A DNA stretch of 64,000 bases from Saturnia japonica. Its lineage: Eukaryota; Arthropoda; Insecta; Lepidoptera; Saturniidae. The position numbers and the translations under genes are program-made. This document shows positions 46,446 through 57,457 of the stretch, piece by piece; positions within the stretch are counted from its first letter, which is position 1, and the number at the start of each line of letters is the position of its first letter. Location: the NCBI GenBank assembly GCA_033032175.1, contig CM065306.1, forward strand, positions 11,302,001-11,366,000. Reading direction: 5' to 3'. The notes under the pieces are model-generated. The model was not told the origin of the DNA and ran no database searches. It was given only the letters and a program-made list of their open reading frames with translations.

Positions 46446-47745
46446 ATATATTTCTTTTTATGTGCAAACAGAAAAGTCATTTATTTAAATTTTCTCACGA
46501 ATTTGTATAGCAATTTTATTATATTATATCTGGATAACATTTTGAGTGTTCTGCGTGTATTTCTTTACACCAAACACATCAGCGCTGTAAGTACTGAGGC
46601 ATTCGTATTTCTCTATTCAATAGGGAATCCTAAATAATAATTTACAGTAAGATGAAATTTGAATAATTTTATTTCCTTACCATACAAATATATATTTTTT
46701 ATTATTCATATATCAAGTTCTTTGCAATTAATTATAATATATAAGATAATAGTATTAAATTTTATATTTTTTAATTTAGATAATTGATAGAGATTTTGTT
46801 TAGTGTCAACCCTGTTGTGTCTCCCATATAATTATATTTAAAGCTCTCGGCGTAGAAGAGAAAATAATATTAAACCGAATTGCATTGCAAAAGGTTACAA
46901 TTTCCTGGCATCTTAAATAAGTTATTCTTTATTTTTTATTGTTATTTTATTATGTGCCCAATTTTAGTGTTAGTGTGATCGTTAGAAAAAATATTAAAGG
47001 TGATAATATTTTAAAATTCTATTATTAAATAAAAATTCTTCATTACAGGACATACATATGTTAACCAAATAATCCAGTTCATCTATTCACATAGATACTG
47101 CTTCACTTATATAATGGCGCTCTTAGAATCAACTTTAAGGATTTTAATAGTTCTCTATTATTGATGGTTTATACTCATAGTTTAAAAATTAAAATATATT
47201 TGAATTTATTATTAATAATTAAATATAACATTATTATTTATTTGTAACTACGAGTACATAGCGGCATCGGCTTTAGTGGAGCATATTATTGGTTTAAAAA
47301 AAAAAGTGTAACATCAGTAATGTTACTGGTTCTTATTTCATTTTATATTTAGAACTAATTATTTCCAACTGAGAAATCGTTTGAACATTACCTTAAATAC
47401 ATAACTGCGATTGTTTTATTTTTATTCAAACTTACATCATTTCGAACGAATTTCCCTTTATTATTTTTAATAGAATATATAATACCAATATTTGATTAAT
47501 AAACAAGAGACAGGGTGTTCAAAATTTTAAGTATTTGCATTTAAAACTTGTGTAAATACTTTTAACTATATATATAATATAAAACAAAGTTTACATAGTT
47601 ACACCATTTATAACTCAAGAACGGCTGGACCGATTTTAATGATTTCAGATTTGTACGATTCGTCTCCGCCCCGAATAGCAGAATAACTATTAAAATATCG
47701 AAAAAATTTACTAATAAATATCTTATCTTATCTGTATATTATATA
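46446..47745. other. AT-rich non-coding DNA
   Basis: 47620-47660 carries 'aagaacggctggaccgattt', a block common to many lepidopteran dispersed repeats. No gene. Confidence 0.5.
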
Positions 47746-47863
47746 CTAGCGACCCGCACCAGCTTCGTAAGGGAACAATTCACAAAATGGTTCATTTTAT
47801 GTTTAAAAAAGCCTCATTTAGAGTTTATCGCTCTAATATTCATAGATCATAACTTCATAACTG
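47746..47863 (-). mobile_element. Helitron 3'-end fragment, minus strand
   Basis: 'ctagcgacccgcaccagctt' then 'cgtaagggaac' is the complement of a lepidopteran Helitron 3' end (…cggggcgggtcgCTAG type). No 5' end found; it is cut by the SINE that follows. Confidence 0.5.
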
Positions 47864-48095
47864 TCTCTAGCCTAATGGTCCTAAACGCGACTGCTATGCT
47901 CCATGTCCTAGGTTCGATTCCCAAGTCGAGCAAAGTGTTGTTGGGTTTTTCTATGAAATTTTAAATAGCAGCTTGGAGTTTTGCTTTGTGCCCGATTAAT
48001 GGCAATAGGCTCGCCCGCTATTACATGGGACCTAAAACATACCCGCTGAACTGCGGTTTAAAGGTGGTGATGGTCTGATCAGTAACTTCATAGTT
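47864..48095 (+). mobile_element. tRNA-derived SINE with intact A and B boxes
   Basis: The A box TAGCCTAATGG (47868-47878) fits TRGYNNARNNGG, and the B box GGTTCGATTCC (47911-47921) is perfect, with normal spacing. The rest does not fold as a tRNA. The body 'ctatgaaattttaaatagc' … 'attaatggcaataggctcgc' … 'ctattacatgggacc' is shared with 38398-38570. Pol III could in principle recognise this promoter. The tail does not end in a clear poly(A). Confidence 0.8.
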
Positions 48096-48859
48096 ACGAA
48101 TAGTGCGCTTAACTCGCGTGGCGCAATATATCATGGGTATTTTTAAGATGGATTTCTATGGTCGAGAACAATTTTGAATTCGTGATATCTTCTACGGTAT
48201 TCATTTAAAATGGAAAACTGTAAAGGACAATCTTAATCTACATTAAATGCCCAAGTTAAGTAATGCACTTATCTGGATAAAGATTACTGTGAGTCAACCA
48301 TAGGAAACAAACATATGCCATCGCGGACTCTTCTCTAGGCTTTTTGAAGAACTGTAAATCTTTAGAACATTATTTTAAAGCCATGTAAGCACACGAAAAT
48401 AATTTTTTGACGACTTCATTACAAATAATTGAATTTTATCTACTATACAAAAACATAATTGGAAAGTATTGTAACCTTCCGTAAAAAATCTCTAAATGTA
48501 AGAGAAAACCGCATTAATATCCGTTGCGTAGTTTAAAAGATCTAAACGTAGATAGGGAACAGAAAGCGGGAAGTGACTTCATTTTATACTACATTAGATT
48601 AGATTAGTTATTAGATACATATAGGCTGTTACATAGAAAAAAAAGAGGTTGGCTATGGTCGCAATTGACCCATAGACTTTTCAACACAGTTCTATTCTTG
48701 GGATTAATTCCTCATAGTCTATGTCACGGGGTTACCGTCTATTTTAGATAATGGTTAAGTTGGGGAATTATAGTCTTGAGAAATGCTGGTTGATTTTATT
48801 TTATTACAGGTCATTTGTTGTCAATTAACTTAGTAAACTAATTCCACACGTTAATAACT
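48096..48859. other. AT-rich non-coding DNA
   Basis: Nothing recognised. Confidence 0.5.
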
Positions 48860-49560
48860 TCAAAAACAAGTTGATTTCTTTTTTTTTTGTAATTGCAGGG
48901 GCTCTAAACTTTGTTTAGTTGTTTTCATTGTGTTTATTTTCTGGTTTTGGTGGATAGTAAAATGGTTGAGTCTTCGTAGGCTCTGGTATTGTTTTGGCAC
49001 TAAACTGTTGTAACTTCTATTTGGTCTTGTCAGATTTTTGGATGACAGCACTGACAACCCGGTAAGCGATCGGTCTGATAAGGATTTTGCAAATCATAGT
49101 ATTTGTTTAGTGACTTCGCCGTTGGAGAGTTGGGCTGGTTCGTTGAGACTGAGAAGTAGACATTGGTGACCAGGCCCATGCTTCACCACTTTCCTTCTTC
49201 AGCTTGAGCCGCTGCGCGTGGGTCGCCATCTTAGGGAAGTGTTTAACTAAGGACCTTTCATCCTCGCTGCCTCTGGATATGGTGAGAATCTCGCGAGTTG
49301 ATATTGGGACCCGTTGCTGCGCAAGACCATTTTACTCCCAAAGGGAGGTTTCCTGTGGGGGCCGCTCTCCTAGTAGATGTTTTTCCTGTGGGGCCGCTCT
49401 TCTAGTGGATATTTTGCAGTACCGACTGCCTTGTCTCGGGTAGTCTTTTTGTACATGGCTGGCCTGCTGGCTTGGCTGGAGTCTTTGCGGCTTTGTATTT
49501 GGGATCAAATCCAAGTTTGTTGCCTACGTTACGAGGTAACGGAGAGTCTGCTGTTTGTTT
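48860..49560 (-). pseudogene. Possible LINE ORF1-like remnant, minus strand
   Basis: The stretch is less AT-rich than its flanks and reads on the minus strand as broken, Gln/Ser/Thr/Pro-rich frames (from 49514: MDLIPNTKPQRLQPSQQ; and around 49080-49170: NVYFSVSTNQPNSPTAKSLN). This composition is typical of the disordered part of Jockey-type ORF1, but I cannot see a zinc knuckle. A 32-base block 'cctgtgggggccgctctcct' is duplicated as 'cctgtggggccgctcttcta' (49351-49409). Function uncertain. Confidence 0.3.
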
Positions 49561-49599
49561 AATTTATTTATGTTTAACTTTTTTATTTTTTTTAACGTG

Positions 49600-49895
49600 G
49601 ATAAACCCATCATGGGTACACACCCGCCCGGGGGGACGAGTGGTTATCTGAGACTCCTACTCACTAAAACTCCACGGTGTACCATCCGCCGCCATATTGG
49701 GGCGACGCGGGGACTGCGTTGGCACACTGCCGCGCCGCCCCGGCGGCCGGCCCGGCATGACCGGGCCCCGGCCTAAATAGGAGACAGCTCAGTACACCCT
49801 AGCCGTCTCCTTCGTCCGCCGAACCTGTGCAATGAAGAGACGGGCCCCTCGACCCGTATCCTCCAGTTCAGCTACAAATAACCCACCTGAGTTTA
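49600..49895 (+). mobile_element. Probable LINE 5' UTR and first codons of ORF1
   Basis: A GC-rich block ('cacccgcccggggggacgag', 'ccatccgccgccatattggg', 'cggcggccggcccggcatga') leads to an ATG at 49832 encoding MKRRAPRPVSSSSATNNPPE, then the similarity fades. Basic start plus Ser-rich tract resembles the N-terminus of lepidopteran Jockey-type ORF1 proteins, with a GC-rich 5' UTR ahead. Alternatively it is a promoter and first exon of a host gene. The rest of the element is absent. Confidence 0.45.
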
Positions 49896-50389
49896 GCTGG
49901 CAATTTATATGTGGTATTGTAATTAGAGTATTATATTTCAATGATGTGGATTAAAACTTGTGGCATGTGAGAGTGCGTTTTTTTTCGTTATTTCTTCTGT
50001 CCGCCCGGGAGAGGGGCTCAAAGTTCTTAGGTAACAAGACATAGATATATAAGGGAAAACCCACTCATTCATTACAAGATCTCTGAAACTATAAGTGTGA
50101 TTGACTTGAAAAATGCTATAGTTACTCCTTTTGCGGTGTAGACACTCAGTAAGAACGGATTTTGGGAAATTCAACCTCTAAGGGCGTGAAATAGGGGTTG
50201 AAAAAACATTGTCTTTTAACTTGAAATTTTATACTTAGACTCATTAATAAAAATAATTAAACACGTGAATTATTAGCCTTTGTCAAGATTCATCAGTAAA
50301 GGGTGTATACATAGGGGTTGAAAGTTGTTTCTTAAAAAAAATTTTTGATTCGCAACTATATGTCCGATTGACTTAAAACGACGCATTTA
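49896..50389 (+). mobile_element. Possible internal part of the Helitron that follows
   Basis: Modules 'gacttgaaaaatgctatagt', 'agaacggattttgggaaatt' and 'gcgtgaaataggggttgaaa' (twice, near 50190 and 50310) resemble non-coding modules in lepidopteran Helitrons. No Rep motif seen. Confidence 0.35.
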
Positions 50390-51733
50390 ATCAAGAATTG
50401 GAACGTGAACGTGAATATGATTGACATGAGTTAGACCAATCAGTTCAAATGAATGTAGGTACCGGTACCCCTGTTGAACCCCCAACAGAAGGAAGTCTAT
50501 GATACATTAATGAAGGCAACTGATCATGGATATGGTCGTTTATTTTTCCTAGATGCCCTCGGAAAAATGGGAAGATATTCCTCATGGCATTGATTTTGGC
50601 CACTGTTCGTGCGAGATCCGACATTGCGGTAGCAGTTTCTTCTTCTGAAATAGCGGCCGCATTGTTAGAAGGATGCCGTACGGCTCATTCAGTGTTAAAA
50701 TTGCCATTAAACCTTCATACTACTGAACAACCGACATGTAATATTGCGAATACTCCGCAACGGCAATCATTTTAGTAGGATTTAAAATCATCATCTGAGA
50801 CTAATGCACAATGGCACATAAACGCGCATTAGAAGCACTTAAACAAACATTGAAAGATATGCGCAATGACTCGAGATGTTTAGGGGGCACAATGATTGTA
50901 CTGTCTGGCGATTTCCACCAAACACTGCCAGTCATTCCAAGATCGACTGCTGGTGAAGAAATACACGCTTGCCTCAAAACATCCAATCTGTGGCACATGT
51001 AAAGAAACTTCAGCTGGCAGCAAACATGAAGGTTGCATTGCTGAACGATCCATCTGCTGAAAATTTGTTCAACCAATTGCTAACTATCGGTAATAGCCGT
51101 GTTCCTGTCGACAAATCGAGCGGATTGATGTCATTTCCTCCGAATTTTTTGCAATTTTGTCTCATCGAAAGAGAAACTCAGCAACAAAATATTCCCAAAC
51201 ATCATATAACCACAAAAGTAACAAATTATTGTGTGAGTAAGCAATTTTTTCGACTAAGAACAAAGATGTAGATGAATTAAACTTAGCCATTCAGAATCAA
51301 ATCGTAAACTTCTTGGATGTGTCTGGCTTACCGCACAATTTACAACTGAAGTTTGTCTCAGTGGTCATCACGCATCGAAACCTAAACCGACCAAAACTAT
51401 GGAATGGAACGCGTTTGGTGATAAGAAAACTAATAATCAATGTGATTCACGCGACGATACTCAAATGAGGAAGTTGTCATTCCGAGGATTCCGATTTTCC
51501 CATCCCTTTGAGTTTAAACGAATTCAATTTCAGATTCGTCTTGCATTTACCATGACAATTAACAAATCACAAGGACAATCCTTGAATGTTTCTAGTCTGA
51601 ATCTAGAAAATGCATCTTTTGCTCATGGTCAATTGTACGTGGCATGTTCACGTGTCGGTAAACCATCTGCATTATTTATTCTTGCGCCTGATAACAAAAC
51701 GAAAAATATCGTATATCACAAGGTGCTTCACTG
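50390..51733 (+). pseudogene. Helitron Rep/helicase, helicase part only, heavily broken
   Basis: This is the Pif1-type helicase of a Helitron in fragments. Near 50480-50560 the text encodes a PLLNPQQ..YDTLMKA-like lead-in, then LFFLDALGKMGRY, a ruined Walker A (family: DAPGGTGKT). 50584-50772 reads ILATVRARSDIAVAVSSSEI and CRTAHSVLKLPLNL. The Walker B block is D-stop-C-TMAHKRALEAL, the Glu codon being TAA at 50802. Next come LSGDFHQTLPVIPRST, then VKKLQLAANMKVALLND and SSGLMSFPPNFLQF. 51390-51450 carries NLNRPKLWNGTRLVIRKL. Last is an intact block MTINKSQGQSLNVSSLNLEN, AHGQLYVACSRVGKPSALFI (motifs V-VI), ending at a stop at 51733. The HUH Rep nuclease and the 3' hairpin/CTAG end were not found. 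Several frameshifts exist; it cannot act in trans. Confidence 0.92.
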
Positions 51734-53083
51734 AGGAGAATCAACCCAAGTGCAACCCATGCAGCAAAATACTGTTACACCCGTGGGTAATAAAAATGCC
51801 GATGAGTGACGTGAAGAAGTTTTATTCGAACTCCACACAGTTTCAAATTTCACGAATTCACAACACTGTTATTTATTTCACTGTGGTTTCGCTCTTTTTA
51901 TCGCTCGTTGTTATTGCTTTGTAATTCCAAACTGAACTGCTTCGGCGCCGCGCCTGAGCCGCTTAAATATCTACTCTAAACGATCGCAGAAAAATCGTGA
52001 ATCATCGCTAACTTTCTCAAGGTTTAGTTGCTATGTAATCGATGCGATAAGCCCTATACATGTGTGTGTAAACTGCGATGTTTACACAAACATGCGCCGC
52101 GGTTGCTTTACGACGTGAAACATTTCGAAGTCCTGAGAAGGTTGTAGTTGCTTCGAGATATTTCGGGAACAGGATTTTCTATCCTTTTAATCGGGTTGTA
52201 ACAGGCCGTAACAATACATAGCATCAATAAAGCAATTAATGTGTTGCTGAGACGCTATTGAAATACTTGACTTTTATACTTTTATTTAATTTTTATTTAC
52301 TTTATTTAAATTATCCTACTAAACTATCGAACTTCGTAATTTTTTTGTATACATTTTATTACGTTAATAAAATCCTAAATTATGCTAAAAGTTAACACGA
52401 CGACATTCATTGACTGTTAGGTTAGATCAGCTAAATTCTGCTAAATTCGGCGGGTCAGCTATTTTGTAATGTATAATGTAAGTATGTATATGTATTCTTG
52501 TATCTATTTATATTTTATTTATTTATTTTACTATTATATTCTTGTATTTAAATTTTATTACTTTTCTGGTTTTATATTTTTGTGTTTGCTCATTTTTGTT
52601 TTATTTTAAATTTAATTTCCAATTGCACTACCGACAATAATATATTAGTTAGCTAGAAGAAAATGCTATTAAGCTAGCCGTATACAAACAAAAAGTGCAA
52701 TAAAGTATGTATTCATTCATTATTTGTATTTTATGCTTACCGTTTTGGTTTGAGGTTTCGTAATATTTTCATTAAAATACTTTATATTAGAATATTTTTC
52801 TCTTCTAAATCTTCATTATGTACGACTTGACCCCAACTAAGTTTGATAGGGCACTCTTAGGCATTCTCATCTCAGTTTCTTCTCAGAAATGTTCAAACCT
52901 ACATAATGATCTCTAGAACTCTTCGTCGTCCTGTTTCAACGCAGTATCCAACAATTCAGTGTGACTAATGCTTTTATGAGAGGGCAAAGGACGAGGTAGA
53001 AAAAGTCTTACCTACTTCAAGCAGGGATGGTCGCTTCACTCTGCTTCACATAAATAATATGAATCTACAGATTTATGAAAAAT
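51734..53083. other. Non-coding DNA downstream of the Helitron
   Basis: 51734-52260 may be the Helitron 3' flank and has a GC patch 'cttcggcgccgcgcctgagc'. 52480-52720 is T-rich and ends 'aaaagtgcaataaagtatgt', resembling a retroelement 3' end with a polyadenylation signal. No gene. Confidence 0.4.
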
Positions 53084-54320
53084 CAGATGGAGCCTTCAAA
53101 CTACAAATAAAGGACCTGCATTTAGCTGTTTCCTTGAAAACCAGATACCAACACTGTATAAATATGCGTGACCGTGAATGCGTAATGTTGCCAGGGTAGT
53201 TAAAATAAGTTTCACTGTGTTTTTAATGAATACATATATATACCACTCCAGCAGTGTAGTCCTCGACCAATCAACCATCATCAAAAAACTTGAATTTGAA
53301 ATATAGAACTCCAATGACCTTTACATAGGTACTAAATTTGAATTGAATTAAACTAACTAAACTTTTATCTGCCAACTTAATTTTTTTCATTGTCATTGAA
53401 TATTTCTTAGTTCTCTATAAGGTTTAACTTACCATAATGGTTCCGATGTCATAAGCGTTTGAATTTTTTGGCAACCATCTTGGATTTTAGATTTTTGACT
53501 GGGAGTTGGGACACTAAATTATCCAGGGTCCTCTATAATTTTTACTTTGGTACCATTATCGCTATCTCTTTCAATGTTTGTAGATCGTAATCGAACAAAC
53601 AAACTACATATTGCGTAGCAAATGTTACTTTCCTTTTAGTTTCACGGTAGTTAGGTTATAAATAAAATTTTCTTCCAACGCTACATTCATATATTTTACC
53701 ACAGATTAAAAAGACAAAGGCAGATGGAGTCTTCAGAGTAACAAATTCGGGACGTACATTTTGCTGTGTGTCCTTGGCAACGAGATTACAACACACGCAA
53801 CCATCTTTTTAAAAAAAAAACAATGTTGCCTTGGTTTTAAAATAAGTTTAACAGTTTTTTTACCACTCCAGCAGTGAAGTCGTTAATCCATCATCCGTCA
53901 TATAAAAATGTATTTTGTACTTGAAATTAAGAGCCCCAATCACCTTCAGATACCAATCTTCAACTAAAGTTATACCATTTGCCTTCTTGATTTTTTATTA
54001 TTAATGAATACTTCTTGGTTCTCTTGAAGTTTTTGTTTTAACTTACCAAGTGGGTCCAATGTCGTAAGATTTTGAACTTCTTAGCGGCCATATTGTATTT
54101 TAAACTTTTAACTGAGACAATGCATTGTCCAGGGTTCTTTATATTTCTTACTTTAGAACCATGACGCTAATTTCTTTCATTTTTTGTAGATCATTGTTAA
54201 ACAAACAAGCTATTACGTGGCAAATATTACCCTAGGTACTTTTAGTTTCATGATAGTTTGTAAATAAAATGATCTACCAACTATGATACATATATTTTAA
54301 TATAATTTGTAAGAATATAT
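53084..54320. repeat. Diverged tandem duplication, 637-bp period
   Basis: Unit 1 begins 'cagatggagccttcaaacta' at 53084, unit 2 'cagatggagtcttcagagta' at 53721. The order of shared blocks is the same: 'ttaaaataagtttcactgtg/ttaaaataagtttaacagtt', 'taccactccagcagtg', 'ttcttagttctctataaggt/ttcttggttctcttgaagtt', 'ccagggtcctctataattt' and 'aacaaacaaactacatattg'. Substitutions are frequent. No coding frame is conserved between units, so selection on a protein is unlikely. Confidence 0.85.
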
Positions 54321-54845
54321 TTCATTGCAACCTAGTAACATTACTGTAGTTTTGTGATTTATAGCAAAATAACACGGAAAAGAATGTCAAAATATGTTTT
54401 GTTCCGTATGGTACTATACTCCGTCTTGCTTTTTTTGTTTTTCCTAAGAATTTTTACAAAATGGCATAATTTTAAAATAATACTAATCTTTGCACGGTGC
54501 TGACATTGCATGACTTATCTATTCAAAATTGACACAATTGAATACTAATATGGGACATTTTCGTGATCTAACCAGCTCCATCTGACTTTTACCTAAATCT
54601 GTGTATTTTACTATAATTTTCAGAAAAATATTTCATTGTAACCTAGCAGCATTATTGTAGTTTTGTAGATAGGTAAGTAACTAATAACTCGGAAAATAAT
54701 TTCAAAATATGCTTTGTTACTTTCAAAACGATACCCAGTTTTTGACGTTTTCTTTCAAAATTGACATAAATACTAATACTATAATTGTTGGCGACCTTTT
54801 CGTGTTCTGACGTCTCTATCTGCCTTTTCTCTAAATGTGTGTACG
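54317..54845. repeat. Second tandem pair, 311-bp period, with inverted edge motif
   Basis: 'atatttcattgcaacctagt' at 54317 recurs as 'atatttcattgtaacctagc' at 54628, and both units end with 'ttttcgtgatctaaccagct/ttttcgtgttctgacgtctc' and 'ccatctgacttttacctaaa/ctatctgccttttctctaaa'. The last block is the reverse complement of the 'cagatttatgaaaaatcaga' then 'tggag' edge that starts the 637-bp units. The two tandem pairs thus point in opposite directions. Confidence 0.78.
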
Positions 54846-55389
54846 AACCCAAGTATAATGGCCGTCCAAGACATAAATACAGATAGACATTGTAGAAGAA
54901 AATGTAATACTGTTTGCTCCCTTTATCGATGACGGCTACGCTTTTATTAAAAAGGAACATCGTGGCATCGGCCGTAATATATATTGAATTTCAGCAAACA
55001 AAATCATATGTAGGTAATTTATATTAGATATATAAACCTTTTTAAACACAATAACATCGGTTAAATTACATAGTTTTTAACATATCACACGGCATTGACA
55101 AAAACATCAATCAAAACGTAATTTTTTATGAAGTGTGAAATATTGGATGCACGCACATTCATCGACGCGACTCAGGTGTAAATTGCTACACGTATCTATA
55201 TAATGTTGTCTATGTAACAAATTCAATACAACCAAAAGATTATTTTCATGCAAGATGACTTTTTATCCTCGATTTACGTTAAATGTAACTCTTCTATCGT
55301 ATATGACATATAAAGATAATAATATATAGGAATTAAATGAATGTATTTCATATATTTTAAGTAAGAACGATATTTTGAAACAGCTTTTC
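54846..55389. other. AT-rich non-coding DNA
   Basis: Nothing recognised; a 102-codon minus-strand frame (54652-54960) crosses the repeat edge and is not conserved between repeat units. Confidence 0.5.
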
Positions 55390-55665
55390 CTACTCGGAGA
55401 CATGGTGGCTTTTATTTTCATTGAGATCGGATATAAACAAGATAGTGTAGCGCACGAGTGCGGGGTCACTTAAAGTTAGTTTTGGCTCGTGAACGTATCG
55501 GGTTGGCCAGGCGGGGGCTACTGAGTTCTGAACACTCGGTGTCTCCGAGTCACGCCGCGCCGCGCCGCGCCAGGTCGGGCCGCCCCGCGGCGACCGCACT
55601 CGACACGCTACCGCACGTCGCCGACGCGCTTTGAATCGCACTCATTCACACATTCGCATATAATG
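55390..55665 (-). promoter_or_regulatory. GC-rich island, possible promoter and 5' exon on the minus strand
   Basis: 55490-55640 is very GC-rich ('cacgccgcgccgcgccgcgc'). On the minus strand the arthropod initiator-like TCAGT occurs at about 55519, and further on a start in a strong context (aaagccaccATGTCTCC) lies at 55404. That frame has no clear donor, only a weak A|GTAGGA after four codons. The island itself is open on the minus strand for 83 codons. No product recognised. It may be a real promoter, or simply a GC-rich island. Confidence 0.3.
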
Positions 55666-56234
55666 GATACACCTATAATTATATCACTGAAGTAAAACTA
55701 CTAAATATTCAAGTAAATAATGTATATAACATAGAAGCTTAAGGACATAACTTAGAAAAACATATTATCAACATACGCATTTGTGCTTCTAATGTACCGA
55801 TTTCCCTAATTTCACTTATAACAAAACATTCATTTTGTTATTTAGTATTGTTATATACAGTCTTTTATACAATGTATCGTATATACTATAGTTACGAATA
55901 GTTACTAATATGTTTATTTTATACAAACACAAATTATATCTAGCTTTAACAACTGATTATAAAAAGAATAGATTTATATATACAGGTACTACATCCACAG
56001 ATTTGAGACTACATCTATGATAAAAACCAATTTTAACTAAAGAAAAACTCCACGCATAACCGAAACTACTCAAAGTAAAATATTTAAAAGGCACGTTCAT
56101 TTTTTAACGTAAATGTACTAAGCAAGGGTTTTTAATGATTTTGTTTACTCTTAAGTACGAGAATGAAAAACTAAATTTATAAAGTTGTCACTTCAAATTT
56201 TAAAGTCATTAAAACTGGTATGAACACTGACTTA
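55666..56234. other. AT-rich non-coding DNA
   Basis: Nothing recognised. Confidence 0.55.
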
Positions 56235-56860
56235 GAACCCCTAGTTAGACCGGTTAGAGTAGTTGTATGAGACAAACATCTTAGCATTCCATGGATTCAC
56301 CGTGCGGGTGCCGGGTCCATCGTGTAGCAGACAGAGGAAACACGAGCATCCCCCGGGATCCCCCGGGATCCCCCGGGATTTGCGACCCAGGTGTAGCTTA
56401 TAAGGGGCCCCCTTATGATGCACATCATCACATCACCTTGACTGCCCGCGATACCTTCCCTGCCAAGCCAGATTTGGTAAGAGCCTGTTACTGCTGCTTT
56501 AGATACCCGTTCTAAAATAGAACTTACTGCAGCTCTCGACAGGTCGAGGTCTTTTAACAAGGTATAGACAGTTTTCGCTAGAATACCTCTCGCTCCCACT
56601 TCCACCGCATAGCCGTTCTTGGTTAACTCGTTACATAGATCGTAATATTTATTCATTTTTATTGCGTGGTCTTTAGGTATATTAGTTTTCCACGGTACAG
56701 TAAGCTCTACAAGTACTATACGCTTGATTTCTCGAGAATAAAGAAATATGTCTAGTCTGGATGACGAAACAAGCACATCCTCTGGGATTTTATAATGTTT
56801 TTCATATGTGTCCACTAAGATAATACAATCAGGTGCAGAACCTAGGATTGAGAAGAATAT
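56235..56860 (-). pseudogene. 3' end of a retroelement ORF with a PD-(D/E)xK-like nuclease domain
   Basis: The minus-strand frame from 56815 (open upstream to about 56850) encodes 172 residues. 'RLDIFLYSREIKRIVLVELT' then VPWK: Asp22 and Glu37 with the strand pattern (R-P)D-x14-E-x-T-x-P match a PD-(D/E)xK-like fold seen next to reverse transcriptases in several animal non-LTR elements (restriction-like endonuclease type). 'KMNKYYDLCNEL' follows, then 'GYAVEVGARGILAKTVYTLL', a conserved 'VG-RG' strand, and 'SYQIWLGREGIAGSQGD'. The first Pro of the motif is Leu. After 'GDV' the frame runs on by chance over three copies of a 10-base repeat (56351-56380). A second shorter copy is at 44656-44975. 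No RT was found next to it. Confidence 0.6.
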
Positions 56861-57198
56861 ATTTGTATTGTTTACGTAAAATTAACCTACTAAGGGTTGA
56901 AAACAGGATAAAATAAAAACATAAATAAAATTTTTACTCTGGTGAAGACACCGATAAAGCTTGTACTTACGATATAAAACAAATTTTTTTCAAACAGTAC
57001 CTGGGTACAGTACAGTTTTAAAAGCATTTCTTACCAATAATCATTCTGTGTTTAGATTTTACGGTAATTTTGCAAATCGTAAATGTGAGATTGTATATTA
57101 AGATATTTAATTAATATTCATAGTTCAATAGTATTTCCATAAGTACTACAGCAACTACAACAGATAAATGAAATAATTTTACGTGAAAATATATTTCA
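56861..57198. other. AT-rich non-coding DNA
   Basis: Nothing recognised. Confidence 0.55.
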
Positions 57199-57457
57199 GT
57201 TAGGAGGCATGTCCACAACAGACTCCCCTGGGAAAGGCGGCGCGGCGTTCCGACAACAGACAGCGAGTGTCAGCCGCCACGTGCTACCCAAGGCCGTTCG
57301 CTTAGTGTCAAGGTCATTGCCACTCCAGCTACACGCGGCACCCACGCCTCTCCTGTCACCACAAATAGACCGACCTACTGGAAATCGCTATCGTCTACCG
57401 CAACTATCGGCCTCAAACCCGCAACGCCTCTATAGCTATCTGAAACGGCTTACTTAA
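57199..57457 (+). other. GC-rich open segment, unproven coding
   Basis: Directly after 'gaaaatatatttcAG' the DNA becomes GC-rich, and an ATG at 57209 opens 82 codons (MSTTDSPGKGGAAFRQQTAS … ending in a TAA at 57455). A second frame (…TTNRPTYWKSLSSTATIGLK) is also open for about 75 codons. Neither is recognised. It might be a terminal exon or a retroelement fragment; the composition shift is the only firm fact. Confidence 0.3.

Noticed and set aside
50801..51076. 91-codon minus-strand open frame
   Set aside because: Shadow of the Helitron helicase on the other strand.
53096..53314. 72-codon minus-strand frame in the tandem duplication
   Set aside because: Not kept in the second unit at 53721, so no sign of protein selection.
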